A DNA stretch of 64,000 bases from Streptomyces sp. HmicA12 (GTDB lineage Bacteria; Actinomycetota; Actinomycetes; Streptomycetales; Streptomycetaceae): contig NZ_KB891799.1 in assembly GCF_000373565.1 (NCBI RefSeq), forward strand, positions 124,001 to 188,000, read 5' to 3'. A program made the position numbers and the translations under genes. Under the pieces are notes generated by a model. It saw only the letters and a program-made list of their open reading frames with translations, was not told where the DNA came from and ran no database searches. Numbering within the stretch: position 1 is the stretch's first letter; each line of letters opens with the position of its first letter. This document shows positions 19,001-26,483 of this stretch, piece after piece.

Positions 19001-21214
19001 CTCGACACCTTCCAGGGCGACGACGGACAGCCGTACAAGATCATCGATGAGAGCGTGCCGAGCGGGACGCCCGCCGTACCGACCCCGGTGTTCAACCAGG
19101 TCAACAGCGGCGACCGGGTCTCCGGACTGACCTGGGACTTCTCGAAGGACGACGACGGCAAGGCCTGGGTGCTCGCGCCCGGCGCCACCTTCACCATCGA
19201 GATCCACGTGACCCTGGAGCCCGGCATCAGCGCCGGCCAGGTCGTCACCAACACCATGGGCGCGACCTCCTCCGACCCCGACTTCGCCTGCGACGGCGGC
19301 ACCCCGGAGACGGACGGCCGCTTCGGCTCGGGCCTCTACTGCACCGACCCGGCCACGCTGCGGGCCAAGACCGGCGCCAGCTTCCAGGCCCGCAAGTGGG
19401 TCTCCGGCAGGGACAGCCTGGGCTGGTACAACCAGAACAGCAAGAAGGTCGTCCCCGTCGGCGACGACTCCTGCCTGTCGACCACGGACTCGGCGGGGCA
19501 GCGGTACACCACCGCGCCGTGCGTCGCCCTGGTCAACCCGGGCGACCGCTACAAGTACCTGATGCGCATCCAGAACGCGGGCACCGAGTCGGGCACGGCC
19601 ATGCGCGTCGTCGACCGCTTCCCGGTCCAGGGCGACAAGGGCGTCATCCTCGACTCCGAGCGCGGCACCGCCTGGGACAAGCGCCCGACGCTGGCCACGC
19701 CGCCGGTCCTGGACGGGCCCGGCACGATGGACATCGCCTACGAGAACGACGAGCCGCTGTGCACCGACGACCTCGACATGGGCGGCGCCGGATCCAGTGA
19801 GGCCCAGTGCGGCTCGGACACCTGGGACGACGGCTTCAGCGGTGACGCGCGCGGCATGCGTCTGAAGCTCACCTTCCCCACGCCGCTCGCCCCGGGCGGC
19901 ACGGTCAACGTCACCTGGTCGATGGACGCCCCGCTCGACGTCACCAAGAACGGTGACCCGACCATCGCCTGGAACTCCTACGCCCACAACGAGACCACCG
20001 ACCGCGGCGGCGCCGCCCGCGTGCTGCAGCCCAACGAGCCGATCCAGGTCGGTGTCGCCCTCGCCTACGGCGACCTGCGGCTGGTCAAGCGGCTCGGCGC
20101 GCACCCCGACGCGCTGGACTCCGCGCTGAAGAAGGTGCCGTTCCCGTTCCACGTCCGCTGCGTCATCCGCCCGCAGGGACGGCCGCCGCAGGTCGTCGTC
20201 AACGAGGACTACCGGGTCTCCGTCGACAAGCCCGTCACCGTCGAGGGCATCCCGGCCGGCGCCGAGTGCACGGTGTGGGAGACGTCGGCGCGCGGCGGGG
20301 CCAGTGACCATCCCGAGAGCGACCCGGTGAAGGTCACCATCGAGCCCGGGTACGGCAAGAAGACCGTGGAGACGGCGCGGATCACCAACTCCTTCGAGTT
20401 CGGTGCCCTGCAGCTGGTCAAGTCGGTCGACGGGGACGCCGCGCAGTACGCGGACGGCCGCGTCTTCAAGGTCCAGGTCTCCTGTGCGCTGCCCAACGCG
20501 GCGGGCAGGCCCACCGACCGGGTCCTGCGCAAGACGTACGACGTCACCGCGGACGAGCCGGTCACCGTCAGCCCCCTGCCGGTCAACTCCCAGTGCTGGG
20601 CGGAGGAAGTGGACACCGGTGGCGCCGAGAAGGCGGTCGTCGACCACGGTTCGGCCGACAACCCGGCCGTGATCACGGCCGACGGCGACGGTGACACAGC
20701 CACCATCTCCGTCACCAACACCTTCCCGGCCGGCGAGCTCGTCGTCACCAAGCACGTCGTGAACGGTGACGCGGGACCGTACGACTTCGAGCTGGCCTGC
20801 ACCACCGACCAGGGCGATGTGGCCCTGGCCGCCGAGGACAGCGCGTTCGAGCTGAGCGACGGCGAGAGCCGCACGATCAGCGTTCCGAAGGGCGCCGCGT
20901 GCACGGTGACCGAGACGGACGTGCCGAGCGGTGACACGGTCACGTACAAGACGTCCGACGGCGACGACGGCGGCGACAGCGGCAAGGTCGTGGTCGACGG
21001 GTCCGGATCGGTCGACGTGACCAACACCTTCCCGAAGACGCCGGACACCCCGGACACCCCGGACACCCCCGACACCCCGGGCGGCCACGGGGACAACGGT
21101 CACCTGGCCGACACCGGGACCCGGGACTGGACGCTGCTCGGCGCGCTGTTCACGCTGCTCGCCCTCGCGGCCGGGTTCACCGTCCGCAGGATGGCCCGCG
21201 GCAGCCGCCGCTGA
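16094..21214 (+). CDS. Giant sortase-anchored surface protein with DUF11/DUF5979-type domains
   Basis: ATG 16094 follows AGGGGT and opens a signal peptide (MHAKPRTLRRLLVGVTAALS, cleavage near SHAAA). The 1706-residue protein is mostly repeated Ig-like DUF11 domains with phrases such as NTGTANIPNLVVKDELPQG. Near residues 1310-1650 there are DUF5979-like domains (RLVKRLGAH, QLVKSVDGDAAQYADGR, ELVVTKHVVNGDAGPYDFEL). A PDTPDTPDTPDTPG spacer leads to a C-terminal sorting signal: LADTG, a hydrophobic span (LLGALFTLLALAAGFTV) and an RRMARGSRR tail. LAxTG is the motif preferred by class E sortases of Streptomyces, so the protein should be covalently attached to the cell wall. Probable adhesin or surface fibre. 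Confidence 0.9.
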   Translation: MHAKPRTLRRLLVGVTAALSLLVGSHAAAVPLAPAADDPMSSVGITKTNDTGGEPQQPGDEFIYTLTGQCSGLTVDCVDFTVTDTLPAGFEVTSLPQSTTTRDVTYDESTRQLTVVYKQTLQNPAGKTGLRAGQAGSVEIGMRVPTDTQLEDGATVTNTATVDADNADPKDSSTDVTVEIPRVVKPVVTKDWEDGSAIALSDEESTITLNVRNNSSSSAEVTELSVSDTTEDTFEYFDFESATVTTFPKGADQAHLVVTTADGQTHTGADISAPGALPMPAGVDPGDVVGFEVVFTNSAGDPLPYDSDGGTVEVKMKLRDTYRSSGAKLEPTDKVTVNNCAVPAAKETTEGDVTGDQACAPYDILPDILVLQPTKRFYPDTNGDFSQDTGEHAVLGENSPVSTEVDVKNASPFPVKSITITEPSAESASEFDKLDVDKVRLRFPEGATEAKLTVTCADGSTEEETYTQNATYEVPEACQQVTKVEVTYTGMDADGNPTITAGATAGLDLHGTLTDGVTAEDLPGGTSPGVDNCAGYKGDAGRTDGSGTASGNACKTLPIEEPNTSGSGTKDSSQNDIPADQPITMNLKVTNNGNKPLVSPVVTDPTANPDGSPSTTNNPFDVVQITSVTVSPSDAPVNLELWDPDADGGNGAWVAYDANDADLLARATGVRGSYDGEMSPQSTFTVTIVAERRPGVPDGTTLQNCYSIDAGGDYTPGAPVCGPSMDTAPASDSASLNKTITPGTLPEYVPGLPRQHADMSLTVANTGNMSAKYLRMTDKDDDFFDAVDLVSIKSNQMPAGADRVQIDAYVDGAWVNGTPSSSAALPSGVSAGDVVGLRVTYTSTSTANDGYVIKPECTTSSCYGILVLDVSPRESLRSSGDPVPSHLEDTVSGQFLTKLESEDNPKDIDPVDATLNLVKGDPKLAVDKTPNTDLAPGEDAPFYLKVTNTGTANIPNLVVKDELPQGIRFLDTFQGDDGQPYKIIDESVPSGTPAVPTPVFNQVNSGDRVSGLTWDFSKDDDGKAWVLAPGATFTIEIHVTLEPGISAGQVVTNTMGATSSDPDFACDGGTPETDGRFGSGLYCTDPATLRAKTGASFQARKWVSGRDSLGWYNQNSKKVVPVGDDSCLSTTDSAGQRYTTAPCVALVNPGDRYKYLMRIQNAGTESGTAMRVVDRFPVQGDKGVILDSERGTAWDKRPTLATPPVLDGPGTMDIAYENDEPLCTDDLDMGGAGSSEAQCGSDTWDDGFSGDARGMRLKLTFPTPLAPGGTVNVTWSMDAPLDVTKNGDPTIAWNSYAHNETTDRGGAARVLQPNEPIQVGVALAYGDLRLVKRLGAHPDALDSALKKVPFPFHVRCVIRPQGRPPQVVVNEDYRVSVDKPVTVEGIPAGAECTVWETSARGGASDHPESDPVKVTIEPGYGKKTVETARITNSFEFGALQLVKSVDGDAAQYADGRVFKVQVSCALPNAAGRPTDRVLRKTYDVTADEPVTVSPLPVNSQCWAEEVDTGGAEKAVVDHGSADNPAVITADGDGDTATISVTNTFPAGELVVTKHVVNGDAGPYDFELACTTDQGDVALAAEDSAFELSDGESRTISVPKGAACTVTETDVPSGDTVTYKTSDGDDGGDSGKVVVDGSGSVDVTNTFPKTPDTPDTPDTPDTPGGHGDNGHLADTGTRDWTLLGALFTLLALAAGFTVRRMARGSRR

Positions 21215-21225
21215 TCCCACGGCAG

Positions 21226-21275
21226 AACGGGGAAGGCCCCGGGCGAGGATTCCTCGCCCGGGGCCTTCCCCGTTC
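21226..21275. terminator. Bidirectional terminator
   Basis: A long stem of about 24 bp (AACGGGGAAGGCCCCGGGCG on the left and its complement on the right) with a tiny loop, between the converging surface-protein and aldehyde dehydrogenase genes. Confidence 0.88.
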
Positions 21276-21286
21276 TCGCGGCTGCG

Positions 21287-22999
21287 TCAGCCGCGCAGCG
21301 CCGACGCGAAGATGCCCGGCAGCCGGGACACCTTCGGGTCGGTCGTGTACGCGGTCAGGCGGCGCATCGTCGTCAGGCCGGTGCGGTTGGTGACGTAGTA
21401 CGGCGGCCGGGGCGACAGCGACGGCGAGCCGGTGAACAGGCCGCGCGGCGACGGCGCGAACGGCGCTCGCAGCACCGTCTTCTCGACGTCCTCCAGCATG
21501 AACGCGTTGTGCACGAAGCCGATACCGCTGCCGATGTCCTGACGGGTGTGGCCGGGGAACGCGCCCCAGGGCGTGTAGCCGAGCAGGAAGCCGAACGCCG
21601 ACCAGCAGTTGACGCCGAGGGTGCCGTAGCGCAGTCCGGCGATCGCCTCGTCGACGGCCGCGCGGTGGGTGCGCTCGGTCCGCGGGTGGACCAGGAGCGT
21701 GGCGCCGAGCGTGCCGGGCAGCTTGTCGTTGGCGAACTCGGTTGCCGCGCGCAGGAATGGGGGGGCGTCGGCGCCGGGGAGGCGGACGACGCCGAGGGCG
21801 CTGGCGAACACCTCGACGCTGAGCATCGGGTCGTCGGGGTCGGTGATGTCGGGGACGAGGACGCGGCAGGTGTCGTCGCCGGTGAACTCGGCGTCGGCGT
21901 GGGCCCGGGCGACGGCGTCGAGGCGGTCCTCGGCGCCCGTGTAGTAGTCGGGGCGCGGCGGCAGTTCGCGCAGCACCTTCCGGATCTCCGCGAGCAGCTT
22001 CTCGGTGCCGTCCCACTCCCGGGGCACGACCAGGATCTGGGTGGCGACGCAGTTGTGTCCCGAGTTGTTGAGCTTGCTGGTGACGATGTGCTCGGCCTGG
22101 AAGCGCAGGTCGGCGTCGCTCCACGGGCCCGGCGTCACGATGCACGGGCTCACCCCGCCGAGTTCGCTGGTGAACGGCTTGTCGTTGTACGGGGTGTCGG
22201 TGCGGCGGCGTTCCTCGGCCTGGTCGTCCGTGCCCCACACGATGGCGTCGTGGGTGCGGTCGGAGCCGGTGACGTGGATGGTGTCTATGCCCTCGTGCGT
22301 GGTGAGGTAGGCGCCCTCGGCGCCGCCGCCGTCCACGAACCGCACCCAGCCCGCCGCCACGAACTCCGCGAACACCTTCTCGAAGTGCGGGCGCAGATAG
22401 GCGTTGACCGGGTTCATCTTGGCGAGGACGACCTCGCCGTCCGCGTACAGCTTGTGGATGATGTCCAGCGGGGTGATCGCGGCGACGTTGCCCGCGCCGA
22501 GCACGAGTGCGACGGCGCCCTCGCCGGGCCTGCCCCGGTACTCGCCGGCCGCGCGGGCGACGACCTGGTCGGGGGTGGTGCCGGGCAGGGTCCACACCTG
22601 GGCCGTGAACCCGTTCAGGAGCAGCCGGTCGGCGGTGGTGGCGGGGAAGACGTCGACGACGGTGCGGCCCTCGTGGCTGTGCACGGCCTTCGCGTCGACG
22701 GGGTCGTGCCCGGCGGCGAGGCGCCGCAGTACGTGCAGGTGGGCGCCGATCGTCTGGGCCAGCGCCCAGGGCGCGGTGATCCAGTCCTCGGCGGCCCAGG
22801 CGGAGTCGGCGGCGTAGCCCTTGGCGCGGGCGGCGTCGGCGACCATCGCGGGGGCGCCTTCGGCGATCTTCGGGAGCATGCGGTCCAGCAGGGCGATGCG
22901 GTCCGTGAGGGGGGTGGTGGTCCAGGACGCGGCGTGCTGTTTCAGCTCACCGACGGCGAGGTCGAGCGGGGCGGTGTCGAGGGTGGGGGTGGCGGGCAC
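21287..22999 (-). CDS. NAD(P)-dependent aldehyde dehydrogenase family protein
   Basis: GTG 22999 is fixed by GGAG 7 nt upstream. The catalytic cysteine is C317 in NNSGHNCVATQ, the general base E279 lies in SELGGVSPC, and GAGNVAAITPLDII is a nucleotide-binding stretch; all belong to the aldehyde dehydrogenase superfamily. At 570 residues it is longer than the usual ~480-500, with an extended C-terminus (GLFTGSPSLSPRPPYYVTNRTG). It oxidises or reduces an aldehyde or acyl group; the substrate is not known. It lies downstream of, and on the same strand as, the MFS and TauD genes, though a 24-bp inverted repeat in the 204-nt gap may separate the transcripts. Confidence 0.85.
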   Translation of the reverse strand: MPATPTLDTAPLDLAVGELKQHAASWTTTPLTDRIALLDRMLPKIAEGAPAMVADAARAKGYAADSAWAAEDWITAPWALAQTIGAHLHVLRRLAAGHDPVDAKAVHSHEGRTVVDVFPATTADRLLLNGFTAQVWTLPGTTPDQVVARAAGEYRGRPGEGAVALVLGAGNVAAITPLDIIHKLYADGEVVLAKMNPVNAYLRPHFEKVFAEFVAAGWVRFVDGGGAEGAYLTTHEGIDTIHVTGSDRTHDAIVWGTDDQAEERRRTDTPYNDKPFTSELGGVSPCIVTPGPWSDADLRFQAEHIVTSKLNNSGHNCVATQILVVPREWDGTEKLLAEIRKVLRELPPRPDYYTGAEDRLDAVARAHADAEFTGDDTCRVLVPDITDPDDPMLSVEVFASALGVVRLPGADAPPFLRAATEFANDKLPGTLGATLLVHPRTERTHRAAVDEAIAGLRYGTLGVNCWSAFGFLLGYTPWGAFPGHTRQDIGSGIGFVHNAFMLEDVEKTVLRAPFAPSPRGLFTGSPSLSPRPPYYVTNRTGLTTMRRLTAYTTDPKVSRLPGIFASALRG

Positions 23000-23063
23000 G
23001 GGGCAACTCCGTTGGGGGCGGGGGTGGTTGGGTGTGTGGACGGGTGCGGGTGCGTGGGGCTTC

Positions 23064-23157
23064 TCGCGCAGTTCCCCGCGCCCCTGAAGCATGCGCTGCG
23101 CGCAGCTTCCCCTGAAGCGAGCGGAGCTCGCTCTCAGGGGCGCGGGGAACTGCGCGA
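23064..23157. repeat. 24-bp inverted repeat element
   Basis: Perfect 24-nt arms (left 23064-23087 beginning TCGCGCAGTTCC, right 23134-23157 ending GAACTGCGCGA) flank a centre that itself folds (AGCGA-gcggagc-TCGCT). The right arm is identical to 1528-1551, and the centre shares GCATGCGCTG and TCTCAGGGG with that locus. It lies between the MFS and aldehyde dehydrogenase genes and is likely to act as a terminator. It belongs to a dispersed intergenic repeat family. Confidence 0.85.
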
Positions 23158-23203
23158 CCCGCCCCCACCGGGCCGCAGCCGCAAGACGACCGAAACCGGC
23201 GGA

Positions 23204-24484
23204 TCAGTGGTGCAGCCGGGCCGCGTCCCGGCCCGGGTCGATCAGGGCGAACGCGGCGACCGCGCCGAGCGCGACGAGGCCGCCCGACAGCAGCACGGCG
23301 TGCTGGTACCCGGCGTCCCCCTGGGCGTCGACGAGCGCGCCGACGGCGGCGGGCGCGAGCAGCCCGGCCACGGTGACGACGGCGTTCATCAGGCCGAGGG
23401 CGCCACCGGCCCGGCCCGGCGGGGCGATCTCGGTGACGGTGGTCGCCGCGACGGTCGCGTACGCCCCGCTGAAGCCGAGGCCCAGCGAGATCAGCACGGT
23501 CTGCGCGAGGACGCCGCCGGACAGCGGGACGGCGAGGCAGCACGCGGCGCCGATGGCGAGCGTCCACGCGCCGACCCGGCCGCGGGCGGCCTTCGTGCCG
23601 GCGCCGCGCCGCATCAGCCGGCCGGTGAGCCACACCTGCCCGAACAGGACGGCCGCGCCGACCGCCCAGGGCGCGACGACCAGGGTGCCGGCGGTGTCGG
23701 CCGAGTAGTCGAGGGCGTTGCGCAGGTAGGAAGGCAGCCAGACCAGCATCAGGGCCACGGTCCAGTAGCTGGTGAAGTACGCGATCGTGGTGCCGATCCA
23801 GGTGCGGCTGGCGAAGATCCGGCGGTACGGGACCTTCGCCGCGCTCGCCTTGTCCGTGGCTTCGGCACGGCGCGCCCGGGGGCTGTCCGCGCCGAACACC
23901 GCCCAGGCCAGGGCCCACACCACCCCGATCACGGCCAGCACCCACAGCGCGGTGCGCCAGCCGTGGTGCTGGATCACCCAGGACAGGGTGGGCGCGGAGA
24001 CGATCACGCCGAGGGTGATGCCGACGGTGATCAGCGCGCCGGGCAGGTTCCGCCGGTCGTTGGGGAACCAGGACAGGGTCGCCTGCTGGGCGACGGGGAA
24101 CGCGGGCCCCTCCGCCGCCCCGAGGAACACCCGCGAGGTCACCAGGACCGCGAGCCCGCCGCCGATCGCCGCCGGGACCTGCGCCACGGACCAGAGCACG
24201 GCCATGACCAGGATCAGCAGCTTCGGCGACACCCGGTCGGCCGCCATCCCCACCACGATCGCCGCGACGGAGAAGAGCAGGAAGAACGCGCTGTTGGCGA
24301 GGCCGAACTGAGTGGCGCTCAGATGCAGGTCGGCACGGATCTCGTCCGCCGCGAGCCCGAGGACGGACTTGTCGGCGAAGTTGACCATCATGAAGACCAC
24401 GAGCAGCGCGGTCACCGTCCAGGCGCGGCGGTCGCCGCCGATCGCTTCGGCCGCCGTGCCGGGCACGGCCTGTGCGGTGGTCAT
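23204..24484 (-). CDS. MFS permease (anion:cation symporter-like)
   Basis: 426 residues with about 12 membrane segments. The first contains VTALLVVFMMVNFADKSVLG. The loop after segment 2 reads GMAADRVSPKLLI, a variant of the MFS GxxxDRxGRR motif, and GAAEGPAFPVAQQATLSWFP is typical of the ACS (organic anion/sugar acid) subfamily. The ATG at 24484 overlaps the TGA of the TauD gene by 4 bp (ATGA), showing translational coupling. It probably imports the substrate of the neighbouring dioxygenase. The actual solute is unknown. Confidence 0.88.
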   Translation of the reverse strand: MTTAQAVPGTAAEAIGGDRRAWTVTALLVVFMMVNFADKSVLGLAADEIRADLHLSATQFGLANSAFFLLFSVAAIVVGMAADRVSPKLLILVMAVLWSVAQVPAAIGGGLAVLVTSRVFLGAAEGPAFPVAQQATLSWFPNDRRNLPGALITVGITLGVIVSAPTLSWVIQHHGWRTALWVLAVIGVVWALAWAVFGADSPRARRAEATDKASAAKVPYRRIFASRTWIGTTIAYFTSYWTVALMLVWLPSYLRNALDYSADTAGTLVVAPWAVGAAVLFGQVWLTGRLMRRGAGTKAARGRVGAWTLAIGAACCLAVPLSGGVLAQTVLISLGLGFSGAYATVAATTVTEIAPPGRAGGALGLMNAVVTVAGLLAPAAVGALVDAQGDAGYQHAVLLSGGLVALGAVAAFALIDPGRDAARLHH

Positions 24485-25416
24485 GCGAGCGGGACCCCGG
24501 CGATGGCGATGCGCTCCATCACCCGGCGCTGCGGGAAGTAGTCGTTGACCGCGTAGTGCTGGACGGCGATGTTGTCCCAGATCGCGATCGAGTCGGCCTC
24601 CCAGTGGAAGCGGATCTGGAACTCGGGGATGCGCGCCTGGAGGACGAGGATGTCGAGGAGTTCGCGGCTCTCCTCGTCGCTGACGCCCTTGATGAAGCGG
24701 GTGAAGGGCTCGTTGACGTAGAGCGTCTTGCGGCCGGTGCGCGGGTGGCGGGCGACGACCGGGTGCTCGACCTGCGGCCAGGACTTACGGAAGGCGGCCT
24801 TCTGCTCGTCGTTCATCAGCGCGCCCCAGCTGGCCTCCCAGTCGTGGACGGCGGTGAGGTTCTCGATGCGCGCCTTCAGGTCGTCGGGCAGGTTGTCGTA
24901 CGCGGCCGCCATGTCGGCCCACATGGTGTCGCCGCCCGCGGCGGGCACCTCGACGGCGCGCAGCACGGCGCCGAGCGACGGGTTCGCCATGAACGAGTGG
25001 TCGCTGTGCCAGATGTTCTTGTTGCCCGCGGCCTTGGCGTCCTTGGCGAGCCGGGAGATGCCGACGGTGTCGGTCTTGCCGAAGAACGGGTTCGGCTCCG
25101 GCGGGCCCCAGACACCCGAAAGCGCCATGTGCTGCTCGGAGTCGAACCCGCTCTGCCCGCGGAAGAAGATCACCTTCCACTCCAGGAGCGCCTGGCGCAG
25201 TTCCTCGGCGAGCGCGTCGGTGATCGGCCGCGTCAGGTCGACGCCGCCGATGACGGCGCCGAAGTGCGGGGTGAGCGGGCTGATCTCGCACAGCTCGTAC
25301 GCGGTCTGCTCGGCCCCGGGCGCCAGGCGGTCCAGGGTGCGGCGGCCGTAGTGCATGAGGGGCTTGTCGAGGATCGGCTTGGGGTCGGCGACGGGAGCGG
25401 CGGCGATGTCGTGCAT
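24481..25416 (-). CDS. TauD/TfdA-family Fe(II)/2-oxoglutarate dioxygenase
   Basis: 311 residues with the family iron-binding facial triad: H137-x-D139 in NIWHSDHSF and the distal H287 in AVQHYAVNDY. Arginines after PQRRVMERI are placed to bind 2-oxoglutarate. TLYVNEPFTRFIKGV is also typical of this family. These enzymes hydroxylate and cleave substrates such as taurine, alkyl sulfates or phenoxyacetates in the cytosol. GGGGAG 8 nt before the ATG supports the start. First gene of a coupled pair with the MFS permease. The large tandem array at 25599-25872 lies about 180 bp upstream, between this gene and the TetR gene. Confidence 0.88.
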   Translation of the reverse strand: MHDIAAAPVADPKPILDKPLMHYGRRTLDRLAPGAEQTAYELCEISPLTPHFGAVIGGVDLTRPITDALAEELRQALLEWKVIFFRGQSGFDSEQHMALSGVWGPPEPNPFFGKTDTVGISRLAKDAKAAGNKNIWHSDHSFMANPSLGAVLRAVEVPAAGGDTMWADMAAAYDNLPDDLKARIENLTAVHDWEASWGALMNDEQKAAFRKSWPQVEHPVVARHPRTGRKTLYVNEPFTRFIKGVSDEESRELLDILVLQARIPEFQIRFHWEADSIAIWDNIAVQHYAVNDYFPQRRVMERIAIAGVPLA

Positions 25417-25598
25417 GGGTGGTACTCCCCACAGCGAGACTGATGACGCTATTACGTAACCGGCAGTATCGATATTGAGATGCGGCGGGGCAAGGGGTCT
25501 GGAGGGATTGATTTCCGGGAGGTGCGCGGCGCGCGGAACAGCGGCCGCGGGCAGGCCGAAACGCGGACCGGGTGCTCAACTCACCTGGTCCGTAAGGG

Positions 25599-25872
25599 TG
25601 TGCGGGCGCTTACGGGAGGGGTGCACGGGCGCTTACGGGAGGGGTGCACGGGTGCTTACGGGAGGGGTGTACGGGCGCTTACGGGAGGGGTGCACGGGCG
25701 CTTACGGGAGGGGTGTACGGGCGCTTACGGGAGGGGTGCACGGGCGCTTACGGGAGGGGTGCACGGGCGCTTACGGGAGGGGTGTACGGGTGCTTAGGGG
25801 AGGGGTGCACGGGCGCTTACGGGAGGGGTGCACGGGCGCTTACGGGAGGGGTGCACGGGTACTTACGGGCGC
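25599..25872. repeat. 23-bp minisatellite, about 12 units
   Basis: Unit TGCACGGGCGCTTACGGGAG plus GGG, head to tail. There are eleven full copies from 25599 to 25851, then a partial, degenerate copy that runs over the stop codon of the TetR gene at 25863. Variants are limited to a few positions (TGCAC/TGTAC, GCGCT/GTGCT, one ACGGG/AGGGG). It fills most of the 446-nt interval between the TetR stop and the TauD start. Because 23 is not a multiple of 3, translations show a 23-residue period that has no biological meaning. There are no spacers, so it is not a CRISPR array. Confidence 0.95.
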
Positions 25873-26474
25873 GCGCCGACCGCCCGGCCGATCAGCTCGG
25901 CCACCGACTCGACCAGCGCCTCGTCGGGCATCCGCTGCTCGGCGACGATGCGGAACACCAGCGACGAGGCGACCAGCGTCGTGGTGGCGGCCAGGTCGGC
26001 GTCGGGGCGTACGTCGCCGCGCGCGACGCCGCGTTCCAGGACGTGCCGGGTCTCGCTCGTCACCCGCTCCGTGTACGCGTGGAACGCCTCGCGCACCGCG
26101 CCCTCCTCCGCCGACGCGCCGATCACCCCGGCGAGCAGCCGGTCGACGCCGGGCCGCCGGTACGCCTCCATGCGAGCGACGAGCACCGCGCGCAGCTCGG
26201 CCCGGAAGTCGCCCATGTCGGGCACGGTGAGCTGCCCGATCCGCGACTCGGCGGCCGCGATGACGAGGTCCTGCTTGGTGGACCAGCGCCGGTACATGGC
26301 CGGTTTGCTGACCCCGGCGCGGGCCGCGACGGCGTCCATGGTCAGCGCCCCCATGCCGTGCTCGGCGACGAGTTCCACGACGGCGTCGAGCACGGCCCGG
26401 GTGACGTGTTCCTGCCGCGGCCGCCCCGGCCCTCTGCGCCCCCGCTGCACCCGCTCGTCCTGGTCGTCGGCCAT
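25863..26474 (-). CDS. TetR/AcrR-family transcriptional regulator
   Basis: 203 residues. After a basic leader (RGRRGPGRPRQEHVT) comes the TetR helix-turn-helix: LVAEHGMGALTMDAVAARAG, then VSKPAMYRRWSTKQDLV. The C-terminal half should be the ligand-binding and dimer domain. It starts 9 nt after the acyl-CoA ligase stop on the same strand, so it is probably co-transcribed with that gene. The downstream minisatellite begins inside its last codons. Which genes it controls is not visible; the adjacent TauD-MFS pair or the ligase are candidates. Confidence 0.88.
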   Translation of the reverse strand: MADDQDERVQRGRRGPGRPRQEHVTRAVLDAVVELVAEHGMGALTMDAVAARAGVSKPAMYRRWSTKQDLVIAAAESRIGQLTVPDMGDFRAELRAVLVARMEAYRRPGVDRLLAGVIGASAEEGAVREAFHAYTERVTSETRHVLERGVARGDVRPDADLAATTTLVASSLVFRIVAEQRMPDEALVESVAELIGRAVGARP

Positions 26475-26483
26475 GCCGAGACC

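Noticed and set aside
15158..21220. Open frame of about 2020 codons on the minus strand, antisense to the surface-protein gene
   Set aside because: It is the G/C-rich third-position mirror of the real gene: Val/Arg/Gly/Asp-rich without motifs, signal or RBS. The plus strand has a signal peptide, domains and sorting motif.
21509..24541. Open frame of about 1010 codons on the plus strand over the aldehyde dehydrogenase and MFS genes
   Set aside because: It crosses two well-supported genes and an inverted repeat, and has no family motif.
25599..25872. CRISPR array
   Set aside because: Units are contiguous with no unique spacers and there are no cas genes.
25475..26230. Repeat-rich proteins (GVHGRLREGCTGAYGRG type) encoded by the 23-bp array
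   Set aside because: The frames exist only because the repeat lacks stops; no RBS, and they run into the antisense of the TetR gene.
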